The notes under the pieces were generated by a model, which saw nothing but the letters and a program-made list of their open reading frames with translations, did not search any database and was not told the DNA's origin. From Opitutales bacterium (lineage in GTDB: Bacteria > Verrucomicrobiota > Verrucomicrobiia > Opitutales > Seribacteraceae), in assembly GCA_028042835.1 (NCBI GenBank), contig JAOFOL010000021.1, forward strand, positions 1 through 33,993: a stretch of 33,993 nt of DNA, in the 5' to 3' direction. The translations under genes were made by a program, and so were the position numbers. Below are positions 32,796 to 33,993 of this stretch, piece by piece; the stretch's first letter is position 1, and every line of letters starts with the position of its first letter.

Positions 32796-33993
32796 ATGAA
32801 AAAGCTTATTTCTCTTTTGATTTTTTTGTTCGCAGTATTTTCCTTTTCTTCATGCATCCAATCCGTTCCATCCTTAAGTTCACCAAGCGATGAAACAGTA
32901 ATGTTACATTGGTTGGATATGGACCAAGAAGGATTAGTGCGAAAAACGATGAACGAAGGAAATGCCACCAATCGAGATTCCCTCTTTTCTGGTAAAGCAA
33001 TCGAGACCTTCGAACAAAGTCCTACTAAATCCGTTTCTTCATGGAGGAAAGGAGAGCGTCATGGTGTTACTACGGAATATTTTTATAATGGTAGAAAACG
33101 ACGCGTTATTTCTTACGAGTATGGCGAACGAAATGGTATATCCAAAGAATTTCGAATAACGGGTGAATTACTTGCCGAAGAAACTTATTCAGATGGAAAA
33201 TTGGACGGTCCTAAATCAGAATGGCATCCTAGCGGAACTAAGATTATGGAAGTACAAATGCGAGATGGTAAACCCCACGGTGATGCTACTGAATGGTATC
33301 TGGATGGGACAAAAAAATCATTAACCATATATCGCCACGGACTACGCGAAGGTCCATCTTCAGAATGGTACCGTACAGGACAACAAAAATTGGGTCTTTT
33401 TTATCAGAAGGATAAACAACATGGTCTTCGTACGATATGGTATGATAATGGAAAAAAACGCTTAACTGCTCAATTTGTAGACGATAAAATGGAAGGTAAT
33501 TCGAAAGGTTGGTTTCCAAATGGACAACAACAATTCGACTATAATTTTCGCAACAACTTAGAACATGGAGTCTGCGTAGAGTGGAATGAAGAAGGTCAAA
33601 AGGTATCAGAACTTCAATTCATTGACGGACAACCAATCCAAGACTTGCTCTCCGGTAGATCATTAAAACCAATGAATAAACCTACACCTGAAAATTTATC
33701 GCAAGAATCTGATTCTCAAAAAGGTGCTCCAATCCCAACAACTGATACTAACGAAATCGAGAAAACAGTAATCTTGGATTCAGAAGTTCCATCTGTTGAA
33801 ATTCCAGTAGTAAAACAAGAGACAACTAAAGATCCTGAAGAGGTTAAGCAAACCAATGAGACTTCTGTTTTACCAACGCAAACTGATGCACCAAAACTAA
33901 CTCCAGTCCAGGCAGAAAGTAATGAATCAAATTCCAAATCAACCACTTTTGATCCTTTTAATCTTACACCGGAACCTGCTCCTATTAATGTAG
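32796..33993 (+). CDS. MORN_2/YwqK-type repeat lipoprotein (3' end outside window)
   Basis: The frame is open from the ATG at 32796 to the window end with 399 codons visible and no stop, so the gene is cut by the window. The N terminus MKKLISLLIFLFAVFSFSSC is a type II signal peptide with Cys20. From about residue 80 to 285 there are eight or nine repeats of about 23 residues with a Trp/Phe-Tyr-x-x-Gly core and a following (D/H)GxxxG turn. Examples are ATEWYLDGTKKSLTIYRHGL, SEWYRTGQQKLGLFYQKDKQ and TIWYDNGKKRLTAQFVDDKM. After that the chain is low-complexity, rich in Pro, Thr, Glu and Ser. The plan equals that of the lipoproteins at 8185 and 21462. YwqK-like proteins are annotated as antitoxin-like in databases, but a lipidated envelope protein is more likely here. 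Confidence 0.85.
   Translation, partial: MKKLISLLIFLFAVFSFSSCIQSVPSLSSPSDETVMLHWLDMDQEGLVRKTMNEGNATNRDSLFSGKAIETFEQSPTKSVSSWRKGERHGVTTEYFYNGRKRRVISYEYGERNGISKEFRITGELLAEETYSDGKLDGPKSEWHPSGTKIMEVQMRDGKPHGDATEWYLDGTKKSLTIYRHGLREGPSSEWYRTGQQKLGLFYQKDKQHGLRTIWYDNGKKRLTAQFVDDKMEGNSKGWFPNGQQQFDYNFRNNLEHGVCVEWNEEGQKVSELQFIDGQPIQDLLSGRSLKPMNKPTPENLSQESDSQKGAPIPTTDTNEIEKTVILDSEVPSVEIPVVKQETTKDPEEVKQTNETSVLPTQTDAPKLTPVQAESNESNSKSTTFDPFNLTPEPAPINV

Noticed and set aside
32796-33993. YwqK-type toxin-antitoxin module
   Set aside because: No toxin gene is visible beside it and the protein has a lipoprotein signal peptide; the antitoxin label of the family does not fit here.

Overview
The window is a gene-dense bacterial chromosome segment, AT-rich by eye, with 25 protein genes, one tRNA and no sign of phage, insertion sequence, plasmid or CRISPR array. 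The repertoire suggests a Gram-negative, probably marine, member of the Verrucomicrobiota (Opitutae-like). It has LptE-like and other lipoproteins, a membrane pyrophosphatase, pyruvate phosphate dikinase, a GYF_2-domain protein and several MORN-repeat lipoproteins. The phylum assignment is inference; the sequence itself carries no 16S marker. Shine-Dalgarno sequences are almost absent in front of the start codons.

Layout. 1-3446 (+): end of pyrG, an amidohydrolase, then an overlapping LolD/LolC-type ABC pair. 3472-6069 (-): clpB, divergent from nth (6342-6995, +) across a palindrome-rich spacer. 6992-9318 (-): a GYF_2/membrane/leucine-rich-repeat protein and a proline-rich MORN lipoprotein. 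9501-11681 (+): K+-dependent-type membrane pyrophosphatase. 11703-16279 (-): a tight six-gene run rpmF-plsX-fabH-TPR protein-lptE-like-rpe, with uppP just upstream; it joins fatty-acid/phospholipid initiation, envelope assembly and a ribosomal protein. rpmF is only 58 codons and easily missed. 17364-21220 (+): trpD-glmM-TPR protein. 21228-21315 (-): tRNA-Ser(CGA). 21462-22554 (+): a MORN lipoprotein split by an 11-cytosine tract. 22660-25979 (+): a one-piece glycine decarboxylase P-protein built from GcvPA-type and GcvPB-type halves, then a small membrane protein. 25988-30145 (-): hflX and ppdK, separated by a strong terminator hairpin. 30384-33993 (+): an enlarged tatC, an XRE-family regulator, an Hsp15-like S4 protein, and a third MORN lipoprotein that runs off the window end.

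No gene-free stretch exceeds about 300 bases; the largest are 6070-6341, 30146-30383 and 9319-9500. Most of the content is housekeeping. The least ordinary items are the homopolymer-split MORN lipoprotein (possible phase variation), the set of three MORN lipoproteins, several perfect hairpins placed directly against start codons (gcvP, hflX, the XRE gene), and architectural oddities in TatC, PPDK, UppP, P-protein and Nth. No clear novel multi-gene defence or mobile system was found.
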